Shown: one piece after another, positions 1-9,661 of the stretch
How the letters are laid out: each line of letters starts with the position of its first letter
Position numbering within the stretch: the first letter of the stretch is position 1
Source of the DNA: Mycobacterium sp. JS623
GTDB taxonomy: Bacteria > Actinomycetota > Actinomycetes > Mycobacteriales > Mycobacteriaceae
DNA: 64,000 bases
Assembly (NCBI RefSeq): GCF_000328565.1
Contig: NC_019966.1
Location: 3,658,001-3,722,000, forward strand
Direction of reading: 5' to 3'
Notes under the pieces: model-generated
Told to the model about the DNA's origin: nothing
Seen by the model: only the letters and a program-made list of their open reading frames with translations
The model's database searches: none
Translations under genes and position numbers: made by a program

Positions 1-765
1 ATCGCGGTTGGGGTCTTCCTGACTGAGACGGTGATGCCATTGCCCGGCCCGCCGGCGCACTTGAAGCGCGCCCGGCAGCAGACCGGTTCGGCTGATGCCG
101 CGCTGCTCGCACTCCACCATCACGTCGCGCAGATGCAGTAGCTCGGCGCGGACGTCCTCGGCGCTGCGCATGCCACACTCATGCGCGAGCATCACCTCGC
201 TGATCGACCTGCCCGTACCCGAAGCCAAAGCGAGCAGTTCTGCGGCCGACGAGAACGACGTTTCGTCATCCTCAGCGGCATGATCACTGGCGTCCTCGCC
301 CTCGGTAACGACGAATCCGCCCCCGATGGAGTAGTACGTCCGCCGGTGCAGCGTGCTGTCGTCGGCGCCGCGCGCCGTGAGCGTCATCCCGTTCGGGTGG
401 AAGTCGAGTACCGTCCGCGTGTACAGCGCGATGTCGTCCTCGGACAACGCAATTGGCACTCGTCCGCCGAGCATGATCTTGCCGCTGTTGCGCAGCCGCT
501 CCCGCCCGGCTTCCACCTCTTCGGACTCGATCGTCTCCGGGCGGTGCCCCTCGAGCCCGAGCAGAACCGCGGATAGCGTGCCGTGGCCCCGGCCCGTCGC
601 CGCCAGTGACCCGTACAGCTCGACCCGCACATCGGCCACCCGCGCGAGAACCCCAGAGGCGTCCAGGTCGGCGACGAAGTTCGCCGCCGCCCGCATCGGT
701 CCGACGGTATGCGAACTCGATGGCCCGATGCCGACCTTGAAGAGTTCAAAGACACTGATGGTCAC
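1..765 (-). CDS. sdaA: L-serine ammonia-lyase, N-terminal part (runs off window)
   Basis: Iron-sulfur L-serine dehydratase, which deaminates serine to pyruvate and ammonia in the cytosol. The frame opens with a GTG at 765 and reads without a stop to base 1, giving 255 residues; the iron-sulfur alpha domain lies outside the window. Near the N-terminus is the family motif GIGPSSSHTVGPMRAA, followed by the serine dehydratase beta domain. It starts 17 bp after the glyA stop on the same strand, so the two are almost certainly co-transcribed. Next to the choline genes it forms the last step: glycine to serine (GlyA), then serine to pyruvate. The pair probably shares the GntR-type operator upstream of glyA. 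The start is supported by the conserved VFELFKVGIGPSSSHT beginning; product confidence is high. Confidence 0.9.
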   Translation of the reverse strand, partial: MTISVFELFKVGIGPSSSHTVGPMRAAANFVADLDASGVLARVADVRVELYGSLAATGRGHGTLSAVLLGLEGHRPETIESEEVEAGRERLRNSGKIMLGGRVPIALSEDDIALYTRTVLDFHPNGMTLTARGADDSTLHRRTYYSIGGGFVVTEGEDASDHAAEDDETSFSSAAELLALASGTGRSISEVMLAHECGMRSAEDVRAELLHLRDVMVECEQRGISRTGLLPGALQVRRRAGQWHHRLSQEDPNRD

Positions 766-782
766 TGACAGTCCTTCCCTGA

Positions 783-2051
783 CTAGAGCGGCGAGTAGAG
801 CGGATGACGCTCGGCGAGCTCGCTGACCGCCCGCGCCCACTTCGCGGTGTCCGCGTCCGGCGTGGCGATCAGGCACTGCGCAATGAGATCGGCGACGGCG
901 GCGAAGTCCTCGGCATCAAAGCCGCGGGCTGCAAGCGCAGGCGTGCCGATACGCAGCCCGGACGTCACCATCGGCGGCCGCGGATCGAATGGAACAGCGT
1001 TGCGGTTCACCGTGATCCCGATCGTCGCCAGCCGGTCCTCGGCCTGCCGCCCGTCGATGTCGGCGTTGCGCAGATCGACGAGTACTAGATGGACATCGGT
1101 GCCACCGGTGAGCACGGCGATTCCCGCATCGCGCACGTCGGGCGCCGACAGCCGCTCGGCCATGATCTTTGCGCCCTCGATGACGCGCTGCTGACGCTCG
1201 ACGAAATCGGGCATCGCCGCCATCTTGAAGGCCACCGCCTTGGCCGCGATCACGTGCTCCAGCGGTCCACCCTGCTGACCGGGGAACACTGCCGAGTTGA
1301 TCTTCTTGGCGATGTCCGCGTCCTTCGTCAGGATGATGCCGCCGCGCGGTCCGCCAAGGGTCTTGTGCGTGGTCGAAGTGACCACGTGCGCGTGCGGCAC
1401 CGGCGACGGGTGCAAGCCCGCCGCCACCAGCCCTGCGAAGTGAGCCATGTCGACCATCAGGTACGCGCCCACCTCGTCGGCGATCGCCCGGAACCGGGCG
1501 AAATCCTGGTGCCGCGGGTAGGCCGACCAGCCGGCGATGATCATCTGCGGTCGGTGTTCGCGGGCCGCCTCGGCAACCTGATCCATGTCGATCAGGTAGT
1601 CGTCGCGCGAGACCCCGTAGGCGGCAACGTTGTACAGCTTGCCCGAGAAGTTCAGCCGCATTCCGTGGGTGAGGTGACCGCCGCAGTCGAGCGAGAGTCC
1701 GAGGATGGTGTCGCCCGGCTTGAGCAGTGCATGCATGACGGCCGCATTGGCCTGCGCACCAGAGTGCGGCTGCACGTTCGCGAACTCGGCGCCGAACAGG
1801 AACTTGATTCGGTCGATCGCCATCTGCTCGATGACGTCGACGTGCTCGCAGCCGCCGTAGTAGCGCCGCCCGGGGTAACCCTCGGCGTACTTGTTAGTGA
1901 GCACCGAACCCTGCGCCTCCATGACCGCGAGCGGCGCATGGTTCTCCGAGGCGATCATCTCCAGGCCGGTGCGCTGGCGTTCTAGTTCCTTGCCGATCAA
2001 CTCCGCAATCTCGGGATCGAAATCGGCGAGGCGTTCGTCCAGGACGCTCAT
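783..2051 (-). CDS. glyA: Serine hydroxymethyltransferase
   Basis: PLP enzyme of 422 residues interconverting glycine plus 5,10-methylene-tetrahydrofolate with serine. The PLP lysine is about residue 230 in [12 protein letters not shown], and the family segments [10 protein letters not shown] and DMAHFAGL are present. I place the start at the ATG at 2051 (MSVLDERL), 7 nt after a GGAG ribosome binding site; a longer frame from 2102 is open but would run almost into the palindrome at 2104-2115. The gene leads an operon with sdaA. Methyl groups removed oxidatively from dimethylglycine and sarcosine by folate-coupled enzymes give methylene-THF, and the final product is glycine, so this enzyme can consume both products of choline breakdown. 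It may be a second, catabolism-dedicated glyA; other copies cannot be checked here. Confidence 0.95.
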   Translation of the reverse strand: MSVLDERLADFDPEIAELIGKELERQRTGLEMIASENHAPLAVMEAQGSVLTNKYAEGYPGRRYYGGCEHVDVIEQMAIDRIKFLFGAEFANVQPHSGAQANAAVMHALLKPGDTILGLSLDCGGHLTHGMRLNFSGKLYNVAAYGVSRDDYLIDMDQVAEAAREHRPQMIIAGWSAYPRHQDFARFRAIADEVGAYLMVDMAHFAGLVAAGLHPSPVPHAHVVTSTTHKTLGGPRGGIILTKDADIAKKINSAVFPGQQGGPLEHVIAAKAVAFKMAAMPDFVERQQRVIEGAKIMAERLSAPDVRDAGIAVLTGGTDVHLVLVDLRNADIDGRQAEDRLATIGITVNRNAVPFDPRPPMVTSGLRIGTPALAARGFDAEDFAAVADLIAQCLIATPDADTAKWARAVSELAERHPLYSPL

Positions 2052-2103
2052 GTCGATGCTCCGTTCGTAGGGGCTTGAGTAGTGAATACCAGAATGTCGC
2101 AAA

Positions 2104-2115
2104 CTGATATATCAG
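2104..2115. promoter_or_regulatory. Candidate GntR-type operator upstream of glyA-sdaA
   Basis: The 12-bp perfect palindrome CTGATATATCAG lies 53 bp upstream of the glyA start. The same 12-mer is the core of a 16-bp palindrome between soxB and the divergent GntR-family gene at 24.6 kb. Two identical AT-rich palindromes in front of functionally linked operons, in a GC-rich genome, are unlikely by chance. The assignment to the GntR protein is inferred from proximity. Confidence 0.7.
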
Positions 2116-2237
2116 AGTGTGATCGGCATCATAGCTGCGTGCGGCTTTGACGGTCAAGGATCAGCATTGCCGCCTTGTTACCAGCGAGTTTCGTTTGGCG
2201 CCCCCTCTTGACAGTGACGTGGGACACGGTTCAGTCT

Positions 2238-2273
2238 GTTGCATGTAGAGGGTTCTATTGCGCAATACGCAAC
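2238..2273 (+). promoter_or_regulatory. Candidate IclR operator, two 17-bp boxes upstream of betB
   Basis: Boxes GTTGCATGTAGAGGGTT (2238-2254, weak right half) and ATTGCGCAATACGCAAC (2257-2273, strong) start 19 bp apart. They match a 17-bp consensus near GTTGCATAATACGAAAC that also occurs upstream of the Rieske operon and in the iclR-betA intergenic region. The second box ends about 30 bp before the betB GTG. Confidence 0.65.
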
Positions 2274-2302
2274 ATAGGATGCTGGGCGAGAGGCCGGACT
2301 AG

Positions 2303-3781
2303 GTGGCGGAACACCTGAATATGTTCATTGCGGGCGAATGGCGCCCCGCGCTCGACGGCGCACGGCGAGAGATCCGATGCCCGGCCGATGGCCAGCTGGT
2401 CGCGCAGGCCGCCGAAGCCTCCGCCGAGGACACCCATGCGGCGATCGCCGCGGCGCGCGAGGCCTTCGACACCGGCCCATGGCCGCACATGCCAGAACGC
2501 GAACGCGCGGAGGTGTTGCGGCGCACCGCCGACCTGATCGACCGCGACCGAAAGGATTTCGTCCGCGCCGAATCGCTCGACACCGGCAAGCGGACCGTCG
2601 AGGCCGAATACGACATGGACGACGTCACGGCGTGCCTGCGTTACTACGCCGGCATCGGCGGCACCGAGGCCGGCCACGTGGTGGACACCGGTAAAGCGGA
2701 TGCGATCAGCCGTCTGGTGTACGAACCGGTCGGCGTCTGCGGACTGATCACGCCATGGAATTACCCTCTGCTGCAAGCTAGTTGGAAGGTTGCGCCAGCG
2801 CTGTTGGCGGGCAACACCTTCGTCCTCAAGCCAAGTGAGTTGACACCGTCGACTTCGGTCCTGCTGATGCGCGCATTGGAGGAAGCGGGTATGCCGGCCG
2901 GCGTCGGCAATCTCGTCCTCGGCGCCGGGCCTGCCGCGGGCGCACCACTGTCGGAACACCCTGACGTGGACATGGTTTCGTTCACCGGCGGTGTCCCGTC
3001 CGGCACCAGGGTGATGGCCGCCGCCGCGGCGACCGTCAAACGCGTCGCGCTGGAACTCGGCGGCAAGAACCCCAACGTCGTCTTCGCCGATGCCGACTTC
3101 GACACCGCCGTGGACTTCGCGCTCACGGCTGTGTTCCTGCATTCGGGACAGGTCTGTTCGGCGGGGGCCCGACTGATCGTCGAGGAGTCGCTGCACGATC
3201 GGTTCGTCGACGAAGTCGTCCGGCGCGCCGAAGGGATCACGCTCGGCGGACCATTCGACCCCGACGCCGAGACCGGTCCCCTGATCTCCGCCGCACACCG
3301 CGAAAAGGTCGAGGCCTACGTGGCCGCCGGACTCGCTGAAGGCGCAGTGCTGCGCTGCGGCGGCCGCCGACCCGACGACCCGCGTCTGAACGACGGCTTC
3401 TACTATCCCCCAACGGTTCTGGATCGCTGCGACTCCGGCATGACGGTGACCAAGGAGGAGTCGTTCGGCCCGGTGCTCACCGTCGAGACCTTCACCGATG
3501 AAGACGACGCGGTGCGGATCGCCAACGACACCGAGTACGGGCTCGCAGGCGCGGTCTGGACCCAGGACGCCGGCAAGGCTCAGCGCGTCGCACACCGGCT
3601 GCGGCACGGGACCATCTGGATCAACGACTACCACCCCTATGTGCCGCAGGCCGAATGGGGCGGCATGAAGCGCTCCGGGAACGGCCGCGAACTCGGCCGC
3701 ACAGGACTCGACGAGTACCGCGAGATCAAACACATCTGGCAGAACACCAACCCGCGACCCGAGCGCTGGTTCCGGGGTTGA
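2303..3781 (+). CDS. betB: Betaine aldehyde dehydrogenase
   Basis: NAD(P)-dependent aldehyde dehydrogenase of 492 residues that would oxidise betaine aldehyde to glycine betaine. Active-site residues are visible: Asn153 in TPWNYP, Glu251 in LELGGKNP and Cys285 in HSGQVCSAGARL. The ESFGPV motif and a full-length C-terminus are present. Translation starts at GTG 2303. Substrate is assigned from context: the betaine ABC transporter follows 57 bp downstream, and betA and a betaine monooxygenase lie within 10 kb. The promoter region carries a tandem IclR-type box, so it is probably induced together with betA. A general aldehyde dehydrogenase cannot be excluded on sequence alone. Confidence 0.88.
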   Translation: MAEHLNMFIAGEWRPALDGARREIRCPADGQLVAQAAEASAEDTHAAIAAAREAFDTGPWPHMPERERAEVLRRTADLIDRDRKDFVRAESLDTGKRTVEAEYDMDDVTACLRYYAGIGGTEAGHVVDTGKADAISRLVYEPVGVCGLITPWNYPLLQASWKVAPALLAGNTFVLKPSELTPSTSVLLMRALEEAGMPAGVGNLVLGAGPAAGAPLSEHPDVDMVSFTGGVPSGTRVMAAAAATVKRVALELGGKNPNVVFADADFDTAVDFALTAVFLHSGQVCSAGARLIVEESLHDRFVDEVVRRAEGITLGGPFDPDAETGPLISAAHREKVEAYVAAGLAEGAVLRCGGRRPDDPRLNDGFYYPPTVLDRCDSGMTVTKEESFGPVLTVETFTDEDDAVRIANDTEYGLAGAVWTQDAGKAQRVAHRLRHGTIWINDYHPYVPQAEWGGMKRSGNGRELGRTGLDEYREIKHIWQNTNPRPERWFRG

Positions 3782-3838
3782 CCCCGCGATCCACCACATC
3801 TCGAAAAGACCGACAGCCCAATAAGTTAGGAGATTTCG

Positions 3839-4933
3839 GTGGCCATCCATACAGAGAGCGCGCCCACAGCGGCGGTCGCCCCGCCCACCCCACGCCGCAG
3901 TGACGCGGAGTTGAGCGTCAACGGACTGTGGAAGGTCTTCGGTGCCAAGGCTTCTGACGTCGCGGACGACGACAGCATGGGCCGGCTCAGCGTCCAGGAC
4001 ATCAAGAAGAAGACAGGGTGCGCAGTCGCCGTGCGCGATGTCAGCTTCGACGTCGGGTGCGGCGAGGTGTTCGTCGTGATGGGTCTGTCCGGGTCCGGAA
4101 AGTCCACTCTCGTGCGATGTCTGACGCGGCTGATCGAGCCGACCAAGGGCCAGGTGGTGTTTCAGGGCACCGACATCATGTCCGCCGACGAGAACCAGCT
4201 GCGCGATCTACGCCGCAAAAAGGTCTCAATGGTTTTCCAGCATTTCGGCCTGCTTCCGCACCGGCGGGTGCTCGACAACGTCGCGTACGGACTCGAGGTC
4301 AAGGGCACCCCGAAGAAGGAGCGGCTGAAGCGCGCCGGCGAGGTGACCGAATTGGTCGGACTCGCCGGTTACGAGTACTCCTACCCGGATCAGCTCTCGG
4401 GCGGAATGAAGCAGCGCGTCGGCCTGGCCCGCGCTCTGGCAAGCGATCCCGACATGCTGCTATTCGACGAGCCGTTCTCGGCGCTGGATCCGCTGATCCG
4501 GCGGGACATGCAGAACGAGGTGATCCGGCTGCACCACGAGATGGGCAAGACGATGGTGTTCATCACCCACGACCTGTCCGAGGCGCTGAAACTCGGCGAC
4601 CGAATCCTGATCATGCGCGACGGCGCGATGGTTCAGGTCGGCACCGGCGATGAGCTGGTCGGCGCACCGGCCAACGACTACGTCCGCGAATTCGTCAGCG
4701 ACGTGCCCCGCTCGCGGGTGCTGACTCTGAAGTGGATCATGCGCGAGAAGCGCCCCGACGATTCGCTCGACGGCCCAGAGATGGCGCCCACCACCGTGAT
4801 TCGCGACGCCGTCGACCCGGTGCTGGCTGCCGACAAGCCGATCAAGGTGGTCGAGGACGGCAAGCTGCTCGGCATGGTCGGCCGCAGCGAGATCCTCGCC
4901 GTGATCGGCAAGGTCGACGAGGGCGGCGCATGA
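3839..4933 (+). CDS. proV: Glycine betaine ABC transporter, ATP-binding subunit
   Basis: Cytoplasmic ATPase of the ProV/OpuAA family, 364 residues. Walker [10 protein letters not shown] is at about 82-90, the signature LSGGMKQR at about 186-193 and Walker B LLFDEP at about 207-212, followed by the D-loop ALDP and the switch histidine in FITHD. The C-terminal 60 residues form a CBS-like segment, which in this family senses ionic strength or nucleotides. The start is GTG 3839, preceded by TAGGAG. Its stop overlaps the permease start as ATGA, and the binding protein follows, giving a complete three-gene importer. Placement behind betB suggests uptake for catabolism rather than only osmoprotection. 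Confidence 0.93.
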   Translation: MAIHTESAPTAAVAPPTPRRSDAELSVNGLWKVFGAKASDVADDDSMGRLSVQDIKKKTGCAVAVRDVSFDVGCGEVFVVMGLSGSGKSTLVRCLTRLIEPTKGQVVFQGTDIMSADENQLRDLRRKKVSMVFQHFGLLPHRRVLDNVAYGLEVKGTPKKERLKRAGEVTELVGLAGYEYSYPDQLSGGMKQRVGLARALASDPDMLLFDEPFSALDPLIRRDMQNEVIRLHHEMGKTMVFITHDLSEALKLGDRILIMRDGAMVQVGTGDELVGAPANDYVREFVSDVPRSRVLTLKWIMREKRPDDSLDGPEMAPTTVIRDAVDPVLAADKPIKVVEDGKLLGMVGRSEILAVIGKVDEGGA

Positions 4934-6984
4934 TGGCCACCGTCACGGTAGAGCCACCTCCCGCCCCAGCGGCGCCGGAAGCACAGCGGCAGACGTCGTG
5001 GCTGTCCCAACGTGGGCCCGCGCAATTCATTGCCGTCATCAGCGCAGTGCTCGCCGCGTGGGTTGTGCTGTACCAATTCTTGGCGGGCCGCAATACCCTT
5101 CCGCTCGCGCCGGCCGACACGAAGTGGTTACACGTCTGGCTGTCCGATCTGCAGACCTCCGTCGGCGAAGGCCGAAACACCAACCCGCTGTTCACCTATT
5201 TCTTCAATCCGATCCGGTCGGTGATCGACGCTTTCGGCACCGCGATCGCCGACCTGATCGCGCACCCGGTTGACGGACGACCTGTGCCCTACATCGGGTG
5301 GCTGGGCGTCGTCGTCCTTTTGACGGCCCTGGCTTGGGTGCTGGGCAACTGGAAGGTCGGTCTGCTCACGCTGTGCGGCTTCTTGTTCATGGGACTACAG
5401 GGCCTGTGGCAGGACAGCATGGAGACGTTGGCGCTGACCATCGCGGCGGTGGCGATAGCACTACTCATCGGAATTCCGTTGGGGATCTGGGCGGGCATAT
5501 CGGATGGGTTCAACCGCATCATCACCCCCGTACTCGATTTCATGCAGATCCTGCCGTCATTCGTCTACCTCGCACCGCTGACGCTGGCGTTCCTGATCGG
5601 CCCGGCAGCGGCGATCATCGCGACGGTGATCTACGCGGCTCCCCCCGTCATTCGCCTTACCGCCCACGGCATTCGGTCGGTGCCCTCGGAGTCACGTGAG
5701 GCGGTCGAGTCGCTGGGCGCCACGCGATCTCAGGAGTTGTTCGGGGCCCTGTTGCCAATGGCCAAGCGGACCATCGTGCTTGGCATCAACCAGACCATTA
5801 TGGCGGCGCTGGCGATGGTGACCATCGCCGCGCTGATCGCCGCGCCCGGGCTCGGCCAGGTGGTGGTTCAGGCATTGTCGACCCAGGACGTCGGCACCGC
5901 ATTCAACGCCGGCCTGGCGATCGTGATCATGGCGATCATCCTGGATCGGACCACCACCGCCGCCAGCGAGCGCGTGGAGACCCAACGGCGAAAATCCGCT
6001 GAGCCCAGCAAGTATCGGCGTCCGGGAATCGCGATCGGCGCCGTCGTCACGGCGATCGCAATCTGGCTGTCCTATACCTACCAGCTGGTCGCGATCTTCC
6101 CGTCATCGCTGCAACTCGGCTCGATCCACCTCGGACTGGATGTGGGCACGCCAATCATCAACGTCGCCAACGGCGTAACGAACTGGGCGCAAACCAGCTT
6201 CTCTGGCGTGACCAATGGACTCAAGGACGTGGTGACCGCAGTCGCGCTGGACCCGCTGCAGAAACTACTGGACAACTCACCGTGGTGGCTCGCGTTCGTG
6301 GCCATCACCGCGATCGCGGCGATCATCGGAGGCCGGATCGCTGCGCTGATCACTGCCGTATGCCTCGTGCTGATCCTGTGGCCGCTCGAGCTCTGGCAGG
6401 CGACCATGGACACCTTGGCCGCAGTACTGGTCGCGACCGTCATCGTCGTAGCGCTCGGGGTCGTGATCGGCGTGTGGATGGGCCGCAGCCCGACAGCGGA
6501 CAAGATCGTGCGACCGTTCCTGGACGCCGCGCAGACCATGCCGTCGTTCGTGTACCTGGTGCCGTTCCTGGCGCTGTTCTCGGCATCGCGGTTCACCGGC
6601 ATCGTGGCCGCAATCGTCTACGCCGCACCGGTGTCGATCAAGATCATGGCCGACGGAATTCGCGGGGTCTCCCCGGAGACCGTCGAAGCAGCGCGCTCAG
6701 TGGGGTCGAACACCTGGCAAGTCATCACCAAGGTGCAACTGCCGATGGCCGCTCGCTCGCTGACATTGGCCACCAATCAAGGCCTTATCTATGTGCTCTC
6801 CATGGTCGTGGTCGCAGGCCTGGTCGGCGGCGGGGCGCTGGGCTACCTGGTCGTGGCCGGCTTCGCACAGACCAGCCTGTTCGGCAAGGGCCTGGCGGCG
6901 GGCCTGGCGATCGTGCTGCTCGGCACGATCCTCGACCGCACGACTGCTGCCGCGTCGAAACGGATAGGACGGACGAACGAATGA
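4930..6984 (+). CDS. proW: Glycine betaine ABC transporter, fused double permease
   Basis: Integral membrane protein of 684 residues containing two consecutive ProW/OpuAB-type permease domains. Each half has a cluster of transmembrane helices and its own EAA-type loop: [15 protein letters not shown] in the first half, and [16 protein letters not shown] in the second. Each domain also ends similarly, in an ILDRTT segment. In most homologues a single permease acts as a homodimer, so this one chain can supply the whole membrane channel. The ATG at 4930 overlaps the stop of the ATPase gene (ATGA); an open extension upstream lies inside that gene and is rejected. The stop overlaps the start of the binding-protein gene, again as ATGA. 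Confidence 0.92.
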   Translation: MMATVTVEPPPAPAAPEAQRQTSWLSQRGPAQFIAVISAVLAAWVVLYQFLAGRNTLPLAPADTKWLHVWLSDLQTSVGEGRNTNPLFTYFFNPIRSVIDAFGTAIADLIAHPVDGRPVPYIGWLGVVVLLTALAWVLGNWKVGLLTLCGFLFMGLQGLWQDSMETLALTIAAVAIALLIGIPLGIWAGISDGFNRIITPVLDFMQILPSFVYLAPLTLAFLIGPAAAIIATVIYAAPPVIRLTAHGIRSVPSESREAVESLGATRSQELFGALLPMAKRTIVLGINQTIMAALAMVTIAALIAAPGLGQVVVQALSTQDVGTAFNAGLAIVIMAIILDRTTTAASERVETQRRKSAEPSKYRRPGIAIGAVVTAIAIWLSYTYQLVAIFPSSLQLGSIHLGLDVGTPIINVANGVTNWAQTSFSGVTNGLKDVVTAVALDPLQKLLDNSPWWLAFVAITAIAAIIGGRIAALITAVCLVLILWPLELWQATMDTLAAVLVATVIVVALGVVIGVWMGRSPTADKIVRPFLDAAQTMPSFVYLVPFLALFSASRFTGIVAAIVYAAPVSIKIMADGIRGVSPETVEAARSVGSNTWQVITKVQLPMAARSLTLATNQGLIYVLSMVVVAGLVGGGALGYLVVAGFAQTSLFGKGLAAGLAIVLLGTILDRTTAAASKRIGRTNE

Positions 6985-7961
6985 AGCGAATCGCCATCGC
7001 AGCGGTAGCACTTGCGCTGCTGATCTCGGGCTGCAACGCGACCAAGGTCTCGGATCTGCAGAGCCGTGGCGAACTGAAGCCAGGCAGTAAGCCGTGCGGC
7101 ACCTTCAATTTGGCCGTCAACTCGTGGGTCGGATACGAAGCCAACGCCGCGGTCATCACATATCTCGCCGAGAACGTGTTGGGCTGCATTGTGAAGCAGC
7201 GGCACATCGCCGAGCAGGTGTCCTGGCAGGGCATGTCAACCGGACAGGTGGACGCGATCCTCGAGAACTGGGGGCATGACGACCTGCGTAAGCAGTACAT
7301 CGACAACATGGGCGTCGCCCAGAGCGCAGGCTCCACCGGCATCAAGGGACAAATCGGCTGGTACGTGCCGCCGTGGATGGCCGAGCAGTATCCCGACATC
7401 ACGGATTGGCGCAATCTCAACAAGTACGCACATCTGTTCAAGACCTCGGAGTCCGGCGACAAGGGCCAACTTCTCGACGGGGATCCGGCCTACGTCACCA
7501 ACGACGATGCGCTCGTGTCCAACCTCGGGCTGGATTACAAGGTGGTCCAGGGCGGTAGCGAAACCGCCCTGATCTCCAGCATCCGCCAGGCCCAGGAACA
7601 GCGAAAGCCGCTGCTCGCCTACTTCTACTCGCCGCAGTGGTTGTTGAGCGAGGTGCCGATGGTCAAGATCAAGCTGCCGCCGTACACGGATGGATGCGAC
7701 GCCGACCCGGCCAAGATCGCCTGCGACTATCCGGATTACGACCTGGACAAGATCGTTGCGACCAAATTCGCACAGTCTGGCAGTCCGGCCTACACCTTGG
7801 TGAAGAACTTTCAGTGGACCATCCAGGACCAAAACTCCGTCGCCCGCTCGATCGCCGTAGACGGCTTGAGCGACGACGAAGCCGCTAAGAAGTTCATCGA
7901 TGCACACCCTGACCTCGTCGCCAAGTGGCTGGCTGGTACCGGGGCGGACAAGGCCGCCTAG
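6981..7961 (+). CDS. proX: Glycine betaine-binding lipoprotein (ProX/OpuAC type)
   Basis: Extracytoplasmic substrate-binding protein of 326 residues. The N-terminus is a lipoprotein signal: MKR, a hydrophobic stretch and the lipobox LISGC with the acylated cysteine at residue 18. The mature part has the OpuAC-type fold, with tryptophans in NSWVGYEAN and VSWQGMSTGQ of the kind that cage quaternary ammonium groups. The start ATG 6981 overlaps the permease stop; the long open frame upstream belongs to the permease gene in another frame. It is the last gene of the betB-transporter operon and is followed by a hairpin. Choline or carnitine binding is possible. Confidence 0.92.
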   Translation: MKRIAIAAVALALLISGCNATKVSDLQSRGELKPGSKPCGTFNLAVNSWVGYEANAAVITYLAENVLGCIVKQRHIAEQVSWQGMSTGQVDAILENWGHDDLRKQYIDNMGVAQSAGSTGIKGQIGWYVPPWMAEQYPDITDWRNLNKYAHLFKTSESGDKGQLLDGDPAYVTNDDALVSNLGLDYKVVQGGSETALISSIRQAQEQRKPLLAYFYSPQWLLSEVPMVKIKLPPYTDGCDADPAKIACDYPDYDLDKIVATKFAQSGSPAYTLVKNFQWTIQDQNSVARSIAVDGLSDDEAAKKFIDAHPDLVAKWLAGTGADKAA

Positions 7962-7970
7962 GTCGGCTCA

Positions 7971-8003
7971 AAACGCGAGGTAGCGACGGTAGAACTCGCG
8001 TTT
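7971..8003 (+). terminator. Hairpin after the betaine transporter operon
   Basis: AAACGCGAG (7971-7979) and CTCGCGTTT (7995-8003) form a perfect 9-bp stem with a 15-nt loop, 10 bp after the proX stop. There is no long T tract, as is common in mycobacteria. Confidence 0.6.
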
Positions 8004-8041
8004 CGCAGCACTTGACAAGGGCAGCGGATTTCCATCAAGCT

Positions 8042-8077
8042 GTTGCATAATACGAATCACGTTTCATAATCCGATAC
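8042..8077 (+). promoter_or_regulatory. Candidate IclR operator, two 17-bp boxes upstream of the Rieske operon
   Basis: GTTGCATAATACGAATC (8042-8058) and GTTTCATAATCCGATAC (8061-8077) are near-copies of each other spaced 19 bp start to start. Both match the box found upstream of betB and between iclR and betA. They end 30 bp before the ferredoxin start codon. Confidence 0.7.
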
Positions 8078-8106
8078 GACTAGGTCACACCGGGGAGGTC
8101 GCGCTC

Positions 8107-8469
8107 GTGCTCGAAATCTGTCCTCTGGCGGCCCTGCCTCGCGGTGAGGCGCGCAGGGTCGAAGCGGATCCACCGATCGCGGTGTTCCACACCGATGACG
8201 GCGAGGTATTCGCGATCGACGACACCTGCACGCATCAGGACGCGTCGCTGGCCGACGGGTGGCTCGAGGGCTGCGACATCGAATGTCCGCTGCACGCCTC
8301 ACGTTTCAACCTGCGCACGGGCGCGGTGGACGCGCCGCCCGCGAAGCTTCCGGTGCGCACCCACGAGGTGGTCATCGTCGACGACGTGATCAACGTGGTG
8401 CTCAACGATGCCCCACCCAATCTCCCCCCCGGCCTCACGACGCGTACGGGCGGCGAGGCGGCGCAGTGA
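8107..8469 (+). CDS. Rieske-type [2Fe-2S] ferredoxin of the betaine monooxygenase
   Basis: Small soluble electron carrier of 120 residues. The Rieske ligands are Cys41 and His43 (CTH) and Cys60 and His63 (CPLH), in the spacing CxH-X16-CxxH typical of dioxygenase ferredoxins. The start GTG 8107 is preceded by GGGGAGG. Its stop overlaps the start of the flavoprotein reductase (GTGA), and the oxygenase follows. I infer an electron path NAD(P)H to reductase to this ferredoxin to oxygenase. In the Pseudomonas GbcAB system electrons instead come from a single reductase with a built-in plant-type ferredoxin domain, so this is a different, three-component arrangement. Confidence 0.88.
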   Translation: MLEICPLAALPRGEARRVEADPPIAVFHTDDGEVFAIDDTCTHQDASLADGWLEGCDIECPLHASRFNLRTGAVDAPPAKLPVRTHEVVIVDDVINVVLNDAPPNLPPGLTTRTGGEAAQ

Positions 8470-9635
8470 AAAGCGTTGCCGTGATTGGGGCTTCGCTGGC
8501 AGGGCTGTCGGCGGCCCGCGCATTGCGCGCACAGGGATTCGACGGCGACCTGACGATCGTCGGCGACGAGGAGCGGCGCCCTTACGACCGTCCCCCGCTG
8601 TCGAAGGAGTTCCTCGCCGGCGACATTGGACAGGACGCGTTGGCCCTCGAGGCCGACGACGATGATCTGAACGCCGAATGGGTGCTCGGCGTGAAGGCGA
8701 CACACCTCGACACCAGCGCGGCCGCGGTACAACTCGACAATGGCACCGCGATCCATGCCGACGGCATCGTCGTCGCGACGGGAGCGCGGGCACGGGCGTG
8801 GCCAGGCTCAGAAGGCCTCGCCGGCGTGCACGTGTTGCGGACTGTCGATGACGCCATGGCGTTGCGCGAGGAACTACGTCCGGGCGCGCGACTGGTAGTC
8901 ATCGGCGCAGGCTTCATCGGAGCCGAAGTTGCCTCTACTGCAGCGAAATTGGGCCTAGACGTCACGGTCGTCGAAGCCGCGCTGGCACCGCTGGCCGGTC
9001 CGCTCGGCGTGCAACTGGGCGCCGCCGTGGCACGCCTGCACACCGAGCATGGCACGCGCCTGTTGTGCGGAGCTCCTGTCGCAGGCCTCATCGGCGAGGA
9101 CCGCGTCACCGGAATCGAATTGGCCGACGGACGTCGGCTCGCCGCCGACATTGTTCTTGTCGGCATCGGCGCCGTACCCAACATCGAGTGGTTGCGCAAC
9201 AGCCCCATCGAACTGGCCAACGGCGTTGTCTGCGATGCCGGTGGGGCGACCTCGATTCCGAATGTGGTCGCGGTGGGCGATTGCGCGGCATGGCATGAGC
9301 CCGCCGTCGGTTGGCCGCACCGTGTCGAGCACTGGACCGGTGCGCTGGAGCGGCCGGGCATTGCGGTTGCCACCCTGCTCGCGGGCGGACAGCACGACGG
9401 CAAGTCCGCCAAGCCCCCGTACTTCTGGTCCGATCAGTACGGCCGACGCATCCAGTTCGCGGGCATCGCCCATACCGGCGATGAGATCACCTTCGAGGTG
9501 GGCAGCGTACGCGATGCCAGCTTCCTCGCCGTTTATCGGCGTGGTGGCGAACCGGTCGCCGTACTGGGCATGGACCAGCCGAAGCTGTTCACCCGCTGGC
9601 GTCGCCAGCTGACTGTCGTTCCCGTCCCCGCATGA
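8466..9635 (+). CDS. FAD-dependent ferredoxin reductase
   Basis: Pyridine nucleotide-disulfide-type reductase of 389 residues. An FAD-binding VIGASLAGLSAARALR is at the N-terminus, followed by RRPYDRPPLSKEFL typical of rubredoxin/ferredoxin reductases of aromatic dioxygenases. An NAD-binding GAGFIGAEVAS is near residue 148 and the ATG-type VAVGDCAAW near residue 275, followed by a reductase C-terminal domain. The start is GTG 8466, overlapping the ferredoxin stop; a longer open frame from 8259 lies within the ferredoxin gene. It should transfer electrons from NAD(P)H to the adjacent Rieske ferredoxin. Its stop overlaps a possible upstream start of the oxygenase gene. Confidence 0.9.
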   Translation: MKSVAVIGASLAGLSAARALRAQGFDGDLTIVGDEERRPYDRPPLSKEFLAGDIGQDALALEADDDDLNAEWVLGVKATHLDTSAAAVQLDNGTAIHADGIVVATGARARAWPGSEGLAGVHVLRTVDDAMALREELRPGARLVVIGAGFIGAEVASTAAKLGLDVTVVEAALAPLAGPLGVQLGAAVARLHTEHGTRLLCGAPVAGLIGEDRVTGIELADGRRLAADIVLVGIGAVPNIEWLRNSPIELANGVVCDAGGATSIPNVVAVGDCAAWHEPAVGWPHRVEHWTGALERPGIAVATLLAGGQHDGKSAKPPYFWSDQYGRRIQFAGIAHTGDEITFEVGSVRDASFLAVYRRGGEPVAVLGMDQPKLFTRWRRQLTVVPVPA

Positions 9636-9661
9636 CTTCTATTTCCGCAGAGGAGATCTCG

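Noticed and set aside
2052..2102. Longer glyA start at 2102
   Set aside because: The added residues are not conserved, lack a ribosome binding site and begin next to the regulatory palindrome; ATG 2051 has GGAG.
2255..3850. 531-codon open frame on the minus strand across betB
   Set aside because: It is the antisense shadow of a well-conserved aldehyde dehydrogenase in GC-rich DNA, with no domain of its own and no start context.
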